From Ecdyonurus torrentis (taxonomy: Eukaryota; Arthropoda; Insecta; Ephemeroptera; Heptageniidae), in NCBI GenBank assembly GCA_949318235.1, contig OX439137.1, forward strand, positions 15,894,350 through 15,958,349: DNA of 64,000 bases, read 5' to 3'. This document shows, one piece after another, positions 48,373 to 60,575 of this stretch. Each line of letters starts with the position of its first letter. The first letter of the stretch is position 1. The notes below the pieces were generated by a model. The model worked only from the letters and a program-made list of their open reading frames with translations. It was not told the DNA's origin and ran no database searches. The translations under genes were made by a program, and so were the position numbers.

Positions 48373-50459
48373 CGTCAATCAATCAATAAAATATTAGTAA
48401 AAACATAGAAGAAAAAGAAAAAAAATGTTGCTTTTCAATTAATAGCACTAAACGAGTGCTTTAAAACACAAAATAATTAAATATAATGCAAGGAAAACTA
48501 CCCAAATACCCAAAATACTTTACGAAAATGCCTCTAATTATTTGCTTTATATTAAAAAATGAATTATATATATTTCAACATACAAAGTCGGGAAAAGGCG
48601 CACACACAAGAAAAATAAATTTTAAAAATGTACAATAAATAAATAAAATTTTATTGCTAAAATTTTACTCTATAACTTTTTTTAAGATGCTCAAAATAAA
48701 TACAATATACGTTACGTATTCATTCGTATGAATGAAATTTAATCATTTATGAGTATGTCAAGATAAAAATGTTATTTATGTGCGTAGATATTAAATGACA
48801 TCTCTTTGATTGTACAGTAAGGTAAATACGTAATTATTGATAACTTTTTTTTTTTTTTTTTTGACGTCAATCGTTTCAAATATTTATACCAAACCAATAC
48901 ACACAATTCAATTCTGCGATAAAAATGACTCACACATATGTGAATGAAATTTGTGAATTAAAACGCAATTTAATTGTAATTTTTATTTAGCTGCCTTTAA
49001 TTGCTGAAGACTAGAAATACTATTAATAATTTATTTTATTGAAATTTGTTATTACCACATATCTAAAAATATATAAAAGTTAAAATTTCAAAGCTTAGGG
49101 AATAATTTAATTTTATATCACAAAGTTATGAATATTTTTCACTTTTTTTTCTTCTAATATTTCTAAAAATTTATTAATAATATATTATATTATATATTAT
49201 ATGCCTATAAGATTTGCAAGGGAAAAAAAATCAAGTGATTAAAATTGAAGTAAGAGTAATTAGTTATAATTACAGTAAATTTTTAGAGCATGTTATATTA
49301 CTCATTATCACAAATTATAATTGTAATAAAAAGGGTAGTAAAAGTAGACCACTTATTCGTGTCCAACAATAATAATAATTGAAAATTATAATATTAAAAA
49401 GTAGAAAAGAAAAAAATTAAATTTACATACTGTATACTTGAAACTTTTGCTTTAAATTAAAAAATTGAAAGTAATAGTGTATTTTATCAATTAAAAAAAA
49501 CATTAATACATAATAATATATGTACAGTACTGTACTGTATAACAAATAACGTTTAATTTAAAATTTTTTAGTAATATTTATGCTCTTTTTTTGTAAAATT
49601 ATAATAAAATAATAAAAATATTTTCTTCAACGATACGAATAACCTATAATCATAGCTTTCCGAACTAATTACACAAAAATAATTCGAATCTTTATGTAAA
49701 ATTGTCAGTACAGTACATGCATACACACCATATGTACTTTACCATGTAGAGTGATGTATATATGACCCATATACGATAAAAGTTGACTTGCCATACATAC
49801 ACGGACCATACGGACACTATATGTATAGTAAAAACCTAACATCGGTATACTAACAATTTTTGTTGAAATAAATGTGTCAGAAATAATTCGTAGTGTCTTT
49901 CGATTTCGATTGGGTACACGAAGCCCCTATACAGTTGTAAATTGAAAACTTACAGTATTAGGATATAACAAAAATAAGGGATGGACTACTCGTGGGAACT
50001 TTCCCACATTTTATGTTTTAATTTATACATATGCCCCTATGCTGTTATTTTAACTACACTTACTAATCCATCAATAATATATTAAAGATGAATAAGGATA
50101 GTACAAAATCAAAAAAATAGACTGAATTTTTGTTTAAAATACAAATATATGTAGTAAAGGTGTGTCAAAAGGCATTCCAATAAAATTATGTATCATAAAA
50201 ATCATAACCCGGAATTATGTTATCAATTTTATGTTGACCGTATGTAACCTTATTTAGGACAAATTTACTACATAAAAGAGCTGGGAAAAAAATTCATGAG
50301 ATAAAAATTTTTGTCTTATAACATTCGTTTGAGTTTTTAGAAAAGATTAAATATTAATACTGTAATTAACGATTTCAAAAATCTTTGTTTATTTTTTTAA
50401 AGAGTCAACACATGCAAAAAAGGGTCGAGAGCGTTGTTTACATTTCATTTTCTGCGTAA
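48367..50459. other. AT-rich stretch upstream of HDAC1
   Basis: No gene. An isolated CRE octamer lies at 48862 after a T run. Everything else is unrecognised. Confidence 0.4.
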
Positions 50460-51161
50460 GTAGTATAAATATTAATGATTTAAGCTTACCTTTAGTTTAT
50501 CTGATAATAATGTTACACATAAAACACTTATTTAAATAGTCTTTTAGTAAAGTATTAAAATTAAAACTTACAAATTGGAACATAAAACTTTTGACAGTTC
50601 TTCACTCATCAGAATTTATTTGGCAAATAGCAGACGACATTTTAGAGAATCGAGAAAGTTACTAAACATTGTGCGCTGAAGCGGCGCAGCAATGAAATTT
50701 TCTGGATTTTTCCCCTTCTGCGCACACAGAAATAAACTTTATGTGATTTTCAAAGGAACACTTCGTGACATCACGTATGAAACTCGCTCTCAAGCTCAGT
50801 TCAAGCTTTATGCATGGCCTTCTCAAGCTATAATGTTGTTTATAAGGAAATCTATGACGTCACACTTGTAAATGTTTACATTTTATTTTTGCGAAAAATT
50901 TAATTTGATTATATATTTAATGTAAAATTTGAGTATTTTAAAGATTCTTTTACAAATAAAATTCAAAGATATTAATTTTTAATAAATAATAGAACTAATA
51001 TGTAATATAATTTTGCTCCGTGTATCCATTATAGTTGCACACTTTACCAGCGTTGTTGCTGTTTAGCGAGTCTATTTTTTACACAAGAGTAAAGTTGAAC
51101 ACTTGAGGTTGCCGCGACTTTGCTTCCCGCTGAAAAATTATTAAATTAAATATTAATTAAA
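50460..51161 (+). promoter_or_regulatory. Probable HDAC1 promoter and 5' UTR region
   Basis: This stretch is the immediate upstream region of the HDAC1 start codon. It has less extreme AT content than its surroundings and contains a perfect CRE octamer TGACGTCA at 50855 outside any repeat family I recognise. I see no clear TATA box. The transcription start is probably between about 50.95 and 51.13 kb, which is inference from position only. Confidence 0.35.
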
Positions 51162-51219
51162 ATGTCTACACAACTTGTACAACCTCATAGTAAGAAAAGA
51201 GTGTGCTACTATTATGACA
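51162..51219 (+). CDS. HDAC1: HDAC1 coding exon 1
   Basis: Encodes residues 1-19, [19 protein letters not shown], and the first base of Ser20, followed by the donor GTAAGTAAA. This ATG is chosen because it is the only one upstream in frame with the KKRVCYYYD start of the deacetylase fold. The N-terminal extension length matches family members. Confidence 0.93.
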
Positions 51220-53705
51220 GTAAGTAAAAATATTTCATACATTAATATTTTCATGTCTGACAGTTATTCAAAACATGTCATTAGCCGCCTCTGTCAAAAC
51301 AACATGCGGTCATTTTGAGTTATATTGTTATTTTACATTGAAAAAGTAATTTAGTGTGTGTAAATTGTAGAGTTAAGTTGGCTTTTCAATTTAAGATATA
51401 ATTTACTTGATCTATTTACTTAAAATACCCTGAAAACGACTTTTTTCGTACATGCATATCAATCCAATCAACTGCACCATAACTACAGTAATGGCGGAAG
51501 TATGGTCGAACGTAGTTAATTTGAAATTATCCAGGAAAAATATTTTTGAAGATATTTTAGTCATTTTACTTCATATTTAGTATAAAAACAGCTCTATCTT
51601 TCTTAATTAATCAGCAAATCATTTTTTTAAAACGTACTTGCAGAAATAATTAGCGGCATCATATGGTAAATGTTAGACCATACGAGAGGTTATTTATGCC
51701 ACCATTTGGTGCAGTTGATAACTTTGAACTACGAATATGAAAAAACTCGTTTTGGGGGTATTTTTTTAAAAAAATCCAATTTTTTATATTCGCATCGAAT
51801 TTATATTAAAAAATTGCTTCTTACTAATGTATTGATTTTATTATTTTTTTAGGTGACATAGGTAATTATTACTATGGTCAAGGCCATCCTATGAAGCCCC
51901 ATCGTATACGTATGACCCACAACTTACTTTTAAACTATGGACTCTACCGCAAGATGGAAATTTATGTAAGTACAATTTGAATATGATAAATTATCTATAA
52001 ACTCAAAAAAACATATATTTTTAATCCTACTACAAACTCCAATATGTATGTGTACATTGGGATGTTTGCATCGGCATCATGACAAATGGCTGCTTGCCCG
52101 ATAACAAAATTTTTTGATAGTACTGTACATAGGTATCCAGTTTTGAATTGAAAAGATTGTTGATAATATTTTTCCTTTAATAATATAAACGTATGCATTC
52201 TTACCTCTAATTACCATCGCATACAGACAGAAGGCCCGCGGACAAAAGGCCCTACGACAAAAGACCCTACCTGTGCACCGCTTGCCGATATGCTTTACCT
52301 GTGCGCACAGCCAGGGCGTTTTGTCCGAGGGCCTTTTGTCCGCGGACCTTCTGTCAGACATTCAATTACCATGGTCCCCGAAAGAGAGAGAGAGAGAAGA
52401 CTAACATTCATGTCTCCGAGTGGCATATATATGTACAGCTCTGGCCAAAAGTTACCGAACAATTTGCATAGGCAACCCGCAACCACCCTATGTTATTGTT
52501 ATGAGAAAACGTAGCGGCCGCCGCTGCCCCATTTGGGAACTTTTGGCCAGAGCTGTACATCTAACAGGAAACTTCAAGTCAGTTCAGATTTTTCTGGAAC
52601 CAGCGTACATAGTGGAGAAAAATTCTCAACATATTGGTTCTTGTACACCGTATGTATTAAAAGCTCACTGTACTAACGGCAAATTCATACCCCCCCCCCC
52701 TTAATAAAAGCTGTTTTTCAAAAGGTTTATACCTAAATAAATGCTATGTGATATGTACAGTATATTGAAAAGTATGTGTATGCTTCTTGTAATCACTATT
52801 AGTGTTGTTCGTAAACCCTGTTTTCTTGCACCAAAAAATGCGCATTACATTTGAATAACCAAAGTTGATCGTCATTTTAGGAGCAGGGAACAGGGTTTAC
52901 AAACAGCATTATTGTTTGTTATAAGAATTTATTATAATGAAATATTGTGCAACGTTTAAAGACTTTGCTAAATATGTATGGTATGTACTATGCTATATAA
53001 TTATGTAAAATATTTCAAACTGCTTATTATAACGTGAGAGAAAAAAGTTTTAAAACTGCAATAAGCAATCACTAGTTTGTTATAAAAATTTTGTTATAAT
53101 GAAATGTTAACTTGCCTATTTGATATATGAATTTGCTAGAAATCTCTCCACCAAAAACAACTGCAACATATTATGTAAATCATAATATTTAAATTTTATT
53201 TACTGCAATCAATATTTATTAATTTCAGTTAAAAGAAATATTAGTAATTATTATAAAAACAAAGCATTGAGAATATTTTACTAGAAACTTTTATAAAAAA
53301 AAAGTAATTTAATAAAAAAATGCATGATCTTGCCATCAAAAAAAGATGAAATCTGACTTGCATAAAAGAATATGTAAATTGAAAGGGTTTAGCTTTCGTG
53401 TTACACCGTGTTATATAAGCAGTAAACTGACATTGAAAAGGAATTCGGCTCGACCGGGACTCGAACCCGGATCTTTGGTTTCCCAGACCACTGCGTTAAC
53501 CATTACGCTACCGAGACTCCTTCCAATCCAACATCATTCACTGCTCATATATAGTCAGCTTTCGCTGCTTGCCATGCGCGTGCCTTCGTTGGCGCGACAG
53601 TTTAAACTGCTAAGCAGTCATGGCGGGTGCTCTTGCGAGCTATATGCCTCCACGTAGAGGGCAGTTATGAGAGTTTGTAATTTAACGCCTATTTTACACG
53701 GGTAG

Positions 53706-53737
<32 letters not shown>

Positions 53738-54885
53738 TTTTATTTTACCCGTGTAAAATAGGCGTTAAATTACAAACTCTCAATATGTAAATTGATTTTC
53801 CTTAGTCGACCATTAATTATTATTATTATTATGGACCATTAATTTTCTTTCTTGGGCCACAGATGCATACAATTCCTGTCATTACTTGGGGAAAAATTTA
53901 GATTGTTAGCTGTTCTATCAATTTCTTAACGCAAGGTTTTATTTGAATATAGTAATATAAATGAGTCATTTGTCATGGTGTTTTATTTCAATAAGATTTT
54001 GTTAATGGAGGTTTAGTGTGTGGGGGAAGCTCAGGGTAGGCTCACTAGGGTGTTGTGACGTCATGTGAATCGTTTTGCCCATAAGGTTAACATTGCATTT
54101 TCCGGAACAAGTGGCGTCGCAGCTGCTAGTGAGCCCCCCCCCCCCCCCTGGGGTTAACATTGCGCTTGTAAAGTTTTTTTTTTTTTTTTTTTTTTTTTTT
54201 TGAGAAAACTACTTGATTGATTCCGGATAAATCTAAATGAGAAATACTAGAAATACTTTTACAACCCATAAAAAAAATTTGAGAATTTTTTAACTGATAA
54301 CCTCTATTGTTTTTATACTTCTTTATTATAATGGGGTTTATTATTGAAATTTTTAACTTTCTGTTTGTTAAAGTGAGGTTTTATAGCTAATGAAATTGAA
54401 ATTTTTTTGACCAGCGTCCACATAAAGCTACTGCAGAGGAGATGACAAAATTCCACAGTGATGAGTACATCAGATTCCTACGTAGTATTCGACCTGACAA
54501 TATGTCTGAGTACAACAAACAAATGCAGAGGTGTAAGTATAATCATCTTTGTTTTCTTCTTCACAATCAGATCTCTTTCTGAACTATGGGTCTTTATTTA
54601 GGCAGTTTAAAAGCCACATTATTGTTTCCCAAGTTAATTCTTTCTGTAAAGGGTAGGGGTACAGTACTACTTATGTTGAGAGCACAGAGTTTTAATTCAG
54701 ATTTTAGAGGAAGGAAGATTTCTGAAGAACCTTTCATTGCAATCTTTATTGTAGGTAGTTAAAAAAAAAATCAAATCAAATGGAGCAGAGTGTATCAAGT
54801 TTGCTTCAAGTACATGTAATTAGTTTTTGTAGTATGGATGTTTTATCTTTGCCATTTTTTTTAAACGTGATAAAAATACCTCCCC

Positions 54886-54917
<32 letters not shown>

Positions 54918-57900
54918 TTGCTGCTGCTGCTACTAAATTGAAAACTTAGAAAACTTAATAAAAATTGTCATCATTGATATAGATGCTCACTCATTTAAAA
55001 CTGAAGGTAGTGCCCTACCTGATTTTTAACAGACAGGTAACACTAGAGGTTGACCAGTAGTTCAGATAGAAGTAGTGCTAATATAGTCTAGAATATATAA
55101 TACAAGATATTTTATGTGTGTATTATTGTCCCTAATATCACAAAAATATTTGTTTTCTTATTTCAGTCAATGTAGGAGAAGACTGTCCTGTATTTGACGG
55201 CTTGTATGAGTTCTGTCAGCTAAGTGCAGGAGGTTCTGTTGCCGCAGCAGTCAAACTGAACAAACAAGCTTCAGATATTTGCATCAACTGGGGAGGAGGT
55301 CTACATCATGCCAAGAAATCAGAGGCTTCAGGTTTCTGTTATGTCAATGATATCGTGCTGGGCATCTTGGAGTTGTTAAAATATCACCAGAGAGTACTTT
55401 ACATTGATATTGATGTACATCATGGGGATGGTGTTGAGGAAGCTTTCTATACAACGGACAGGGTTATGACAGTCTCTTTCCACAAGTATGGAGAATATTT
55501 CCCAGGAACTGGAGATCTCAGGGTAAGAAAATTGACTCCCCCCCCCCCCCCACACACAAAAAAAGAAGCTTTTATTTGTTTATTATTATTATTTTTGTAA
55601 GCTGGCGAAAATAAATACTGTACTATTTTCTCGTATGTTACTATCAATTCCTTTTAATTTTGAGAAGTGGAAAAAAACAAAACAAAAAACAATTAAGTCT
55701 TCATTTTTAATTTAATTGATTTTTTCTGAGATTTTACAGTAATTATTTGAAGTTGTTAACCAATGCAATTCTTCTCATGAATACACAATATTTCTATAGA
55801 GCATGAAAGTACTGTAAATATTTTTATGTTAAAATTTGTGCAACAGTTAATACAAAAAAGTATTTATTAAAATATAGTAACCAATATAACGTAGATCACA
55901 AAAAAAAAAATAATAATAATAACAATAATAACATTTCAATGTTTTGACAGGATATTGGTGCTGGCAAAGGCAAGTACTATGCTGTGAACATCCCTCTACG
56001 TGATGGCATGGACGACGATAGTTACGAGAGTATTTTCAACCCTATCATCTCTAAGGTGATGGAGACATTCCAGCCTGGTGCTGTAGTCCTTCAGTGTGGA
56101 GCTGATTCACTGACTGGGGATCGTCTTGGCTGCTTCAACCTCACAGTCAAGGGTAAGTCTGATAATGAACTATCCTTTAAGGTAGTAGGTGACCGACTGA
56201 TGTCTCACAAACTGAACGGTCAAGAAATATAAAACTAAAGTAGAGTACAGATGAAATGTTACTTAAAAGATTTAATTATGTCAAGCACAATACATGTAAA
56301 CACAAGCAAATATGGAAGTTATTCCACTTTAAAGATAACGTGAGAAAATTTAATTTTAGTGCCAACCCTCAAGTCCAATTAGAAACTTTTTTCTTTCTTT
56401 TTTTTTTAATTTTAAGATATATTTTTTTTAGAACAAAAAACAAACTTTTTTTTTTAAAATTCACTCAATTTCGTTTGAAAATTATAGCTTTACTGGATAT
56501 AAATACTGTAGAAAGATAAATCATGGTTTGTGTGTTGTTAAAATTTAAAACTCATTTTAAATTAAATTTTGTGTTTTAGGTCATGGCAAATGTGTAGAAT
56601 TTGTCAAGAAATACGGCCTACCATTCCTGATGGTGGGTGGTGGTGGTTATACAATCCGCAACGTATCCAGATGTTGGACTTATGAGACTTCTGTAGCACT
56701 TGGAGTAGACATTGCCAATGAACTACCATATAATGACTACTTTGAGTATTTTGGACCTGATTTTAAACTACATATTAGTCCTTCTAATATGGCTAATCAA
56801 AATACACCTGAGTACCTGGATAAAATAAAGTAAGTTAACATTTTTTTTTTTATATTATTATTTTTTAAGAACTCGGAGTGAGTTGTACAATTTAAGTCCG
56901 CTTATACGTAAATCGTGAAGTAATATAAGTGCATGATTACAATTTTGTGATGGACTTGATCACCTAGAAAAATATATTTTGCATGTAAGTAACTTTCTTA
57001 ATGTGTACAATGTTGTTAAAGTACACCATTATTATTTTTATCTTTTTACTAATGTTATCATGACTGTGTTTTTCAGGACTCGACTCTTTGAAAATCTTCG
57101 CATGCTTCCTCATGCACCAGGAGTGCAAGTACAAGGTAACTAGCCTGAAAAATTAAGTTGACTTTAAAAATATAAATTCAGATTGTTAATATAGTTTCTG
57201 CTACTATTCAAATGCACATTATAAAGATTACCTACTATCTAAGGCCGACATAAATTGTCTACTAGTCACATTTTTTCCCCTATATCTGTCAGTTTTGTTA
57301 CACTGTCTATAAATATTTCATGTAAATTTTTTCCATAGAATTCAATCAATGCTCCACGTAATTTGAAGATATCTGTCCTCAAATTCATTTTTTTTTATCC
57401 TTTGTCATCTGTAGCTAGCAATGAAAAATATAATATTTAAGATTCATAATGTTAATGCACTCAAAAAATGCCTTTTTATTGATGTACGGTATCTTCTTGT
57501 TTTATGTTATCTTAAAAGTTATAGGATGTTTGAAATGTTTAAGGTCATATTTGCCTTGCCCAATCAGTTTGAAAACTGTTGTTTTATTTGATATTTTAAT
57601 TGCTTACGTTTCACTTTTTTGTCACTCTGAGTAGTTGCTGTTAAATAGAAAATAATATATAAGCTCCTAATTACTAGCTTAAAAGGGGGGGGGGGGGGGG
57701 CTGTGTATAGATAACCAATTGGTCATACTTTATTATTATTATTTGCATTGTTATTTTATTTTGCATTATATTACTATGTTATAACATGACAGTCATGGTA
57801 ATACAAGATACCTCACATCCCTGGTCCATCCGCATCTTGATGAACTTTGAAAACTAAAAACCTTGCTAATCATAAACTTGTGTGTCTGCTACAGCCATTC

Positions 57901-58560
57901 CTGAAGATGCCGTACGAGATGAGAGTGACGATGAAGACAAAGCCAACCCTGACGAGCGTCTACCTCAAGAGAAACAAGACAAGCGTGTCGCACCAGACAA
58001 TGAGTTCTCAGAGAGTGAAGATGAGGGTGATGGAGGTAGACGTGACCAGCGCTCTTACAAGGGACGTAAACGACCTCGTTTAGACAAACAAGAAGGCAAG
58101 GGGTCAAATAAACCAGCAGCCGAGAGTGAGGATAAGAAACCTGCAAATGAAGATACACCAATAACATCAGCTAAAGGTGAGAGGGTTTAAAAACTTCAAC
58201 ATAAACATATTTAAAGTCAATGTTAATTAGAGTAGTGTAGTTTTTTTTTTTTTTTTTTTTTTTTTTTGCGTTTAATTCATAGCAATTTAATTCATCGCTT
58301 TTAGTTATATAAATAATAGGTGTTAATAATAACAAAAATCAGTTCCAAATATCCTTCAATTTCTCGGATGTTACCGTATCTTGTTATTTTATCATTTACA
58401 ACTAACATTTTGAGATATATTATTGACAAAAGAAAAGAAAAATTGAAAAGAAATTAGTATTAAAATTAAAATATTTATTTTTTTGTTTTCAGAAGGAGAG
58501 AAAGATGAGAAGAGTTGTAGTACAGAAGAACCTAAAAAAGAAACAAGTTCAAATCCTTAA
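51162..58560 (+). CDS. HDAC1: Class I histone deacetylase (HDAC1/2, Rpd3), nine coding exons, 501 aa
   Basis: Exons 51162-51219, 51853-51965, 54415-54532, 55167-55522, 55951-56152, 56580-56829, 57077-57135, 57895-58176 and 58493-58560 total 1,506 nt, with all junctions GT-AG and in phase. The enzyme removes acetyl groups from histone lysines in the nucleus within Sin3, NuRD and CoREST complexes (family knowledge). Seen: start [20 protein letters not shown], then GGGLHHAKK with catalytic His143/His144, DIDVHHGDG with zinc ligands Asp179 and His181, third ligand Asp267 in CGADSL, and catalytic Tyr306 in GGGGYTIRN. Lys34, Arg273 and Arg309 match the inositol-phosphate contacts of HDAC1/3. The tail after about residue 390 is acidic and charged, with [11 protein letters not shown] resembling the CK2 sites of vertebrate HDAC1. 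The protein is slightly longer than human HDAC1 (482) and HDAC2 (488). All catalytic residues are present, and this is the pre-duplication HDAC1/2 type as far as I can judge. Confidence 0.98.
51853..51965 (+). CDS. HDAC1: HDAC1 coding exon 2
   Basis: Encodes residues 20-57: [38 protein letters not shown]. It includes Lys34 and the loop that in relatives contacts the co-repressor and inositol phosphate. The acceptor is TTTTTTTAG and the donor GTAAGTACA. Confidence 0.97.
52226..52355. mobile_element. GC-rich foldback element N in HDAC1 intron 2
   Basis: 130 bp. The ends GACAGAAGGCCCGCGGACAA and, reversed, GACAGAAGGTCCGCGGACAA are inverted repeats and continue through AAAGGCCC and GACAAAA. The loop contains GTGCACCGCTTGCCGATATG. 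A degenerate relative lies near 62295-62412. Confidence 0.8.
52434..52557. mobile_element. Element F2, Tc1-like miniature transposon in HDAC1 intron 2
   Basis: 124 bp with ends TACAGCTCTGGCCAAAAGTT on both sides (inverted) and TA boundaries. The interior CAACCCGCAACCACCCTATG matches F1 in the Src-like gene. It has a GC-rich centre CGGCCGCCGCTG. Confidence 0.85.
52803..52911. mobile_element. Palindromic element L in HDAC1 intron 2
   Basis: The left end GTTGTTCGTAAACCCTGTTT and the right end AACAGGGTTTACAAACAGC are inverted, about 110 bp apart. A half copy lies near 47.03 kb. Confidence 0.6.
53447..53517 (-). mobile_element. tRNA-like SINE head (or tRNA pseudogene) in HDAC1 intron 2
   Basis: 71 nt that fold as a tRNA. 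The D stem GCGT/ACGC is perfect. The anticodon stem has GGT/ACC with loop CTGGGAA (anticodon position GGG). The T arm is CCGGG-TTCGAGT-CCCGG. The acceptor stem has one mismatch. The A and B boxes are intact. A second copy at 31108 lacks the anticodon arm and carries a SINE-type tail, and an atypical GGG anticodon argues against a functional tRNA, so a SINE is the better call. Confidence 0.65.
53669..53781. repeat. Perfect foldback element in HDAC1 intron 2
   Basis: 36-bp arms, identical in reverse complement (53669-53704 and 53746-53781), beginning GAGAGTTTGTAATTTAACGC. The 41-nt loop is mostly T. The ends lie between TTAT and AATA, so a TA duplication is possible. Confidence 0.92.
54002..54312 (-). 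mobile_element. Rearranged family D relative in HDAC1 intron 2
   Basis: Starts TTAATGGAGGTTTAG and ends AACTGATAACCTCTATTG, the ends of D elements in reverse, with TTTGAGAAAACTACTTGATT inside. The middle is different. It carries TGACGTCA at 54056, two copies of GGTTAACATTGC, a C run (54135-54148) and a T run. Confidence 0.6.
54415..54532 (+). CDS. HDAC1: HDAC1 coding exon 3
   Basis: Encodes residues 58-96: [39 protein letters not shown], matching the helical segment before the active site. It follows a 2.4-kb intron filled with repeats. The donor is GTAAGTATA after the first base of Phe97. Confidence 0.97.
54883..54940. repeat. Poly(C)-poly(T)-(GCT)n tract in HDAC1 intron 3
   Basis: About 11 C, then about 26 T, then about four GCT units. 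Confidence 0.85.
55167..55522 (+). CDS. HDAC1: HDAC1 coding exon 4: active-site exon
   Basis: Encodes residues 97-215. It carries [20 protein letters not shown], the charge-relay [20 protein letters not shown] (His143, His144) and the zinc site [16 protein letters not shown] (Asp177, Asp179, His181), ending [15 protein letters not shown]. The donor is GTAAGAAAA, followed closely by a poly(C) run. Confidence 0.98.
55951..56152 (+). CDS. HDAC1: HDAC1 coding exon 5
   Basis: Encodes residues 216-282: [40 protein letters not shown], then [19 protein letters not shown] with zinc ligand Asp267 and Arg273. The donor GTAAGTCTG falls after the first base of Gly283. Confidence 0.97.
56173..56222 (+). 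repeat. Repeat P fragment in HDAC1 intron 5
   Basis: GGTAGTAGGTGACCGACTGA followed by TGTCTCACAAACTGAACGGT matches, in reverse, the block at about 400-450, and partly 50-72. It is short and of unknown class. Confidence 0.55.
56580..56829 (+). CDS. HDAC1: HDAC1 coding exon 6
   Basis: Encodes residues 283-365: [36 protein letters not shown] with catalytic Tyr306 and Arg309, then [37 protein letters not shown]. The donor is GTAAGTTAA. Confidence 0.97.
57077..57135 (+). CDS. HDAC1: HDAC1 coding exon 7
   Basis: A short exon encoding [19 protein letters not shown] (about residues 366-385), the conserved end of the catalytic domain. The acceptor is TTTTTCAG and the donor GTAACTAG. Confidence 0.95.
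57136..57894 (+). other. HDAC1 intron 7
   Basis: 759 bp, AT-rich, with a G run near 57686-57701. A 61-aa frame inside has no recognisable homology. Confidence 0.6.
57895..58176 (+). CDS. HDAC1: HDAC1 coding exon 8: acidic tail
   Basis: Encodes about residues 386-479. It starts [20 protein letters not shown] and continues with [19 protein letters not shown], a probable CK2-phosphorylated patch, and a basic run [11 protein letters not shown] that could act as a nuclear localisation signal. Both roles are inferred from the vertebrate homologue. The tail is low complexity and poorly conserved beyond these blocks. Confidence 0.93.
58493..58560 (+). CDS. HDAC1: HDAC1 coding exon 9 and stop
   Basis: Encodes the last 22 residues, [20 protein letters not shown] and NP, then TAA. 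The Lys/Glu-rich composition matches the C-termini of HDAC1/2 proteins. The acceptor is TTTTCAG after a T-rich tract, and the phase fits exon 8. Confidence 0.88.
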
Positions 58561-59551
58561 AAACAAATATAAAAACAAAAGAGAGAACAAAAAATTAATT
58601 TGTGGGTAAAAATTAAACCCAAATTTTATCATCATTTTTCTACCATAGACTTTTTTTGTAAAAGAAAAAAAAATTACTTCACCTTTCTCATTTTTATCAT
58701 AGGATTATAAATATAAAGAAAATAATATGAAAATATTATATAAATAATAATAATAATAAATCTCAAATTTTACAAACATTTTTTCATCAATAAATATTAA
58801 GGTTTTTTTTTTTTTAAAGGATCTATTACTATAAATATAGTAAACAGTGTTAGCAATAATCAATTAAATTAATTGGTGTTAGGAGCTAGAAGAAAGATGT
58901 CAGTTGTACGAATTAAAAAAAAAAAATACTGTAAAGACCCCATTTATAATATTGACTTTTTAATATTCCGTTTACATTTAAAAGATAAGTGCACTTTTAA
59001 AATTTAACATTTTAAGGCTCTATGAGTCTGAAAAATAATGTTTGTCCTTGTAATGTTGAGAAAGTAATAGGTCCTTACAGTATAGCATTAATATGTCCAC
59101 TATGTAGTTTTAGGTATATCATGTGTTGGATTACATACACAAAATTGTAAGAAAAGAAAAAGAAATTGAAAAATATTTTTTTATTTTACGTCTAGAAATA
59201 CTAAAAGAAAAAAAAAAAATAGAAAATATTTATAAACTAGTAATTAAATAATAACTAGATAAATAATAAAATGTAGACTTTTGTTATTATTATTTGTTTT
59301 CTTGTAATAGTTGTTAGTATTGTCATTTCCTATTTAGATACATGTCATTAAAAAAATACATTGTACCAAACAGTGATTCAAGATTATCACAGCGTGGGAC
59401 GGCAATATTAAAACTGCCACTTCTGTACACTTTTTTTTTTTTTTTTTGTAAACTAAGAAAAAAACTAAAAAAAAAAACTTTTAAAAAATAAAATATATTA
59501 TTTTGTCATTGTAATATAATTTAAAAACATTTTAAGCTAAAAAGTTTTTCT

Positions 59552-59591
<40 letters not shown>

Positions 59592-60575
59592 AAAATTTAA
59601 CAGAATGCAAAACATTTATTTTATAAAGTATTGCGCTAATCGGATATTAAAATGTGCATAAGAATTTTTCATATAAGTTTCTAGGAATTCATGTAGAAAA
59701 AAAAAATTTAAAATCGTGCATTTTTTTTTTATTATTATTATTTTTTAATTGTCAAAAAAGCTTTACTGTTTTGCATTCTGTACAATAATACCATAACGTT
59801 TCTTATATGCAATAAACAGAAAAGAATATGAAAAGCCCTGTTTTTGTTTTGAGATAATAGATTTTGTATAATTAACTCTTTAAAACTGCCCATAATATTA
59901 CTACAAGTTAATTATAAAATTGTGTATAGTTCAACAGAAAATAAATATCAGTTCGTTGATTTGTGCAAAGGTACACTGGTCAGCGTCATAAAATTAACAT
60001 CAAAGATGATTCTGATTTGAAAAAGAAAGAGACACAAGGTTGAGTACTATGTCTTTTTTTGATCTGCAAAAAAAGTAACATAAATAAGTGGACTAAAAAA
60101 AAAATATATTAGACCACTGAATATGTGTATCTTTTGTGTATTGAGAAAAAAAATTATACAGGTGATTTGTATGTGTTCCGCGAGCTAACAATATAGCACT
60201 TTCCTGGTTTTCAACCCTTTTCTTTTCAAACCAGTATTAATGTTAACTTTATGATAAAGACCAGCTAGTTATAGAACACCTTTGTGTAGTATTTTATAAA
60301 CTGATATTTTATTATTAATTATATACGTGTTCACACAGAAAAAAAGAAAAAGAAAAGTCTTCAGTATTTATTATTGCATTGATATTGTTTTTAATTTCCA
60401 TCCGAGTAGAATTATTTTTGTGTTTATTATTTAAAATAATTTAAGTTTGATATCCTGGACCAATAATATATTTGATAATTTATATTTAAAAAAAAAAAAT
60501 GATTCTGTTGTAATGTATAAAAAAAAAGTATACAAATGCCAAATAAAAATAATTTGGTATGCTCAAAAATAAAGA
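58561..60575 (+). other. HDAC1 3' UTR and poly(A) signal candidates
   Basis: AT-rich DNA with no ORF and no recognised family repeat. Poly(A) signals AATAAA occur at 58789, 59811, 60542 and 60568. The last two form a tight cluster just before a T-rich run, so alternative 3' ends are plausible. A T run of about 33 nt lies near 59555-59587. Confidence 0.45.

Noticed and set aside
53447..53517. Functional tRNA-Pro(GGG) gene
   Set aside because: It folds well, but the anticodon is atypical, one acceptor pair is mismatched, and a related copy has SINE structure. I call it a SINE head.
55447..58167. Minus-strand ORFs overlapping HDAC1 exons
   Set aside because: Antisense shadows of strongly conserved coding exons.
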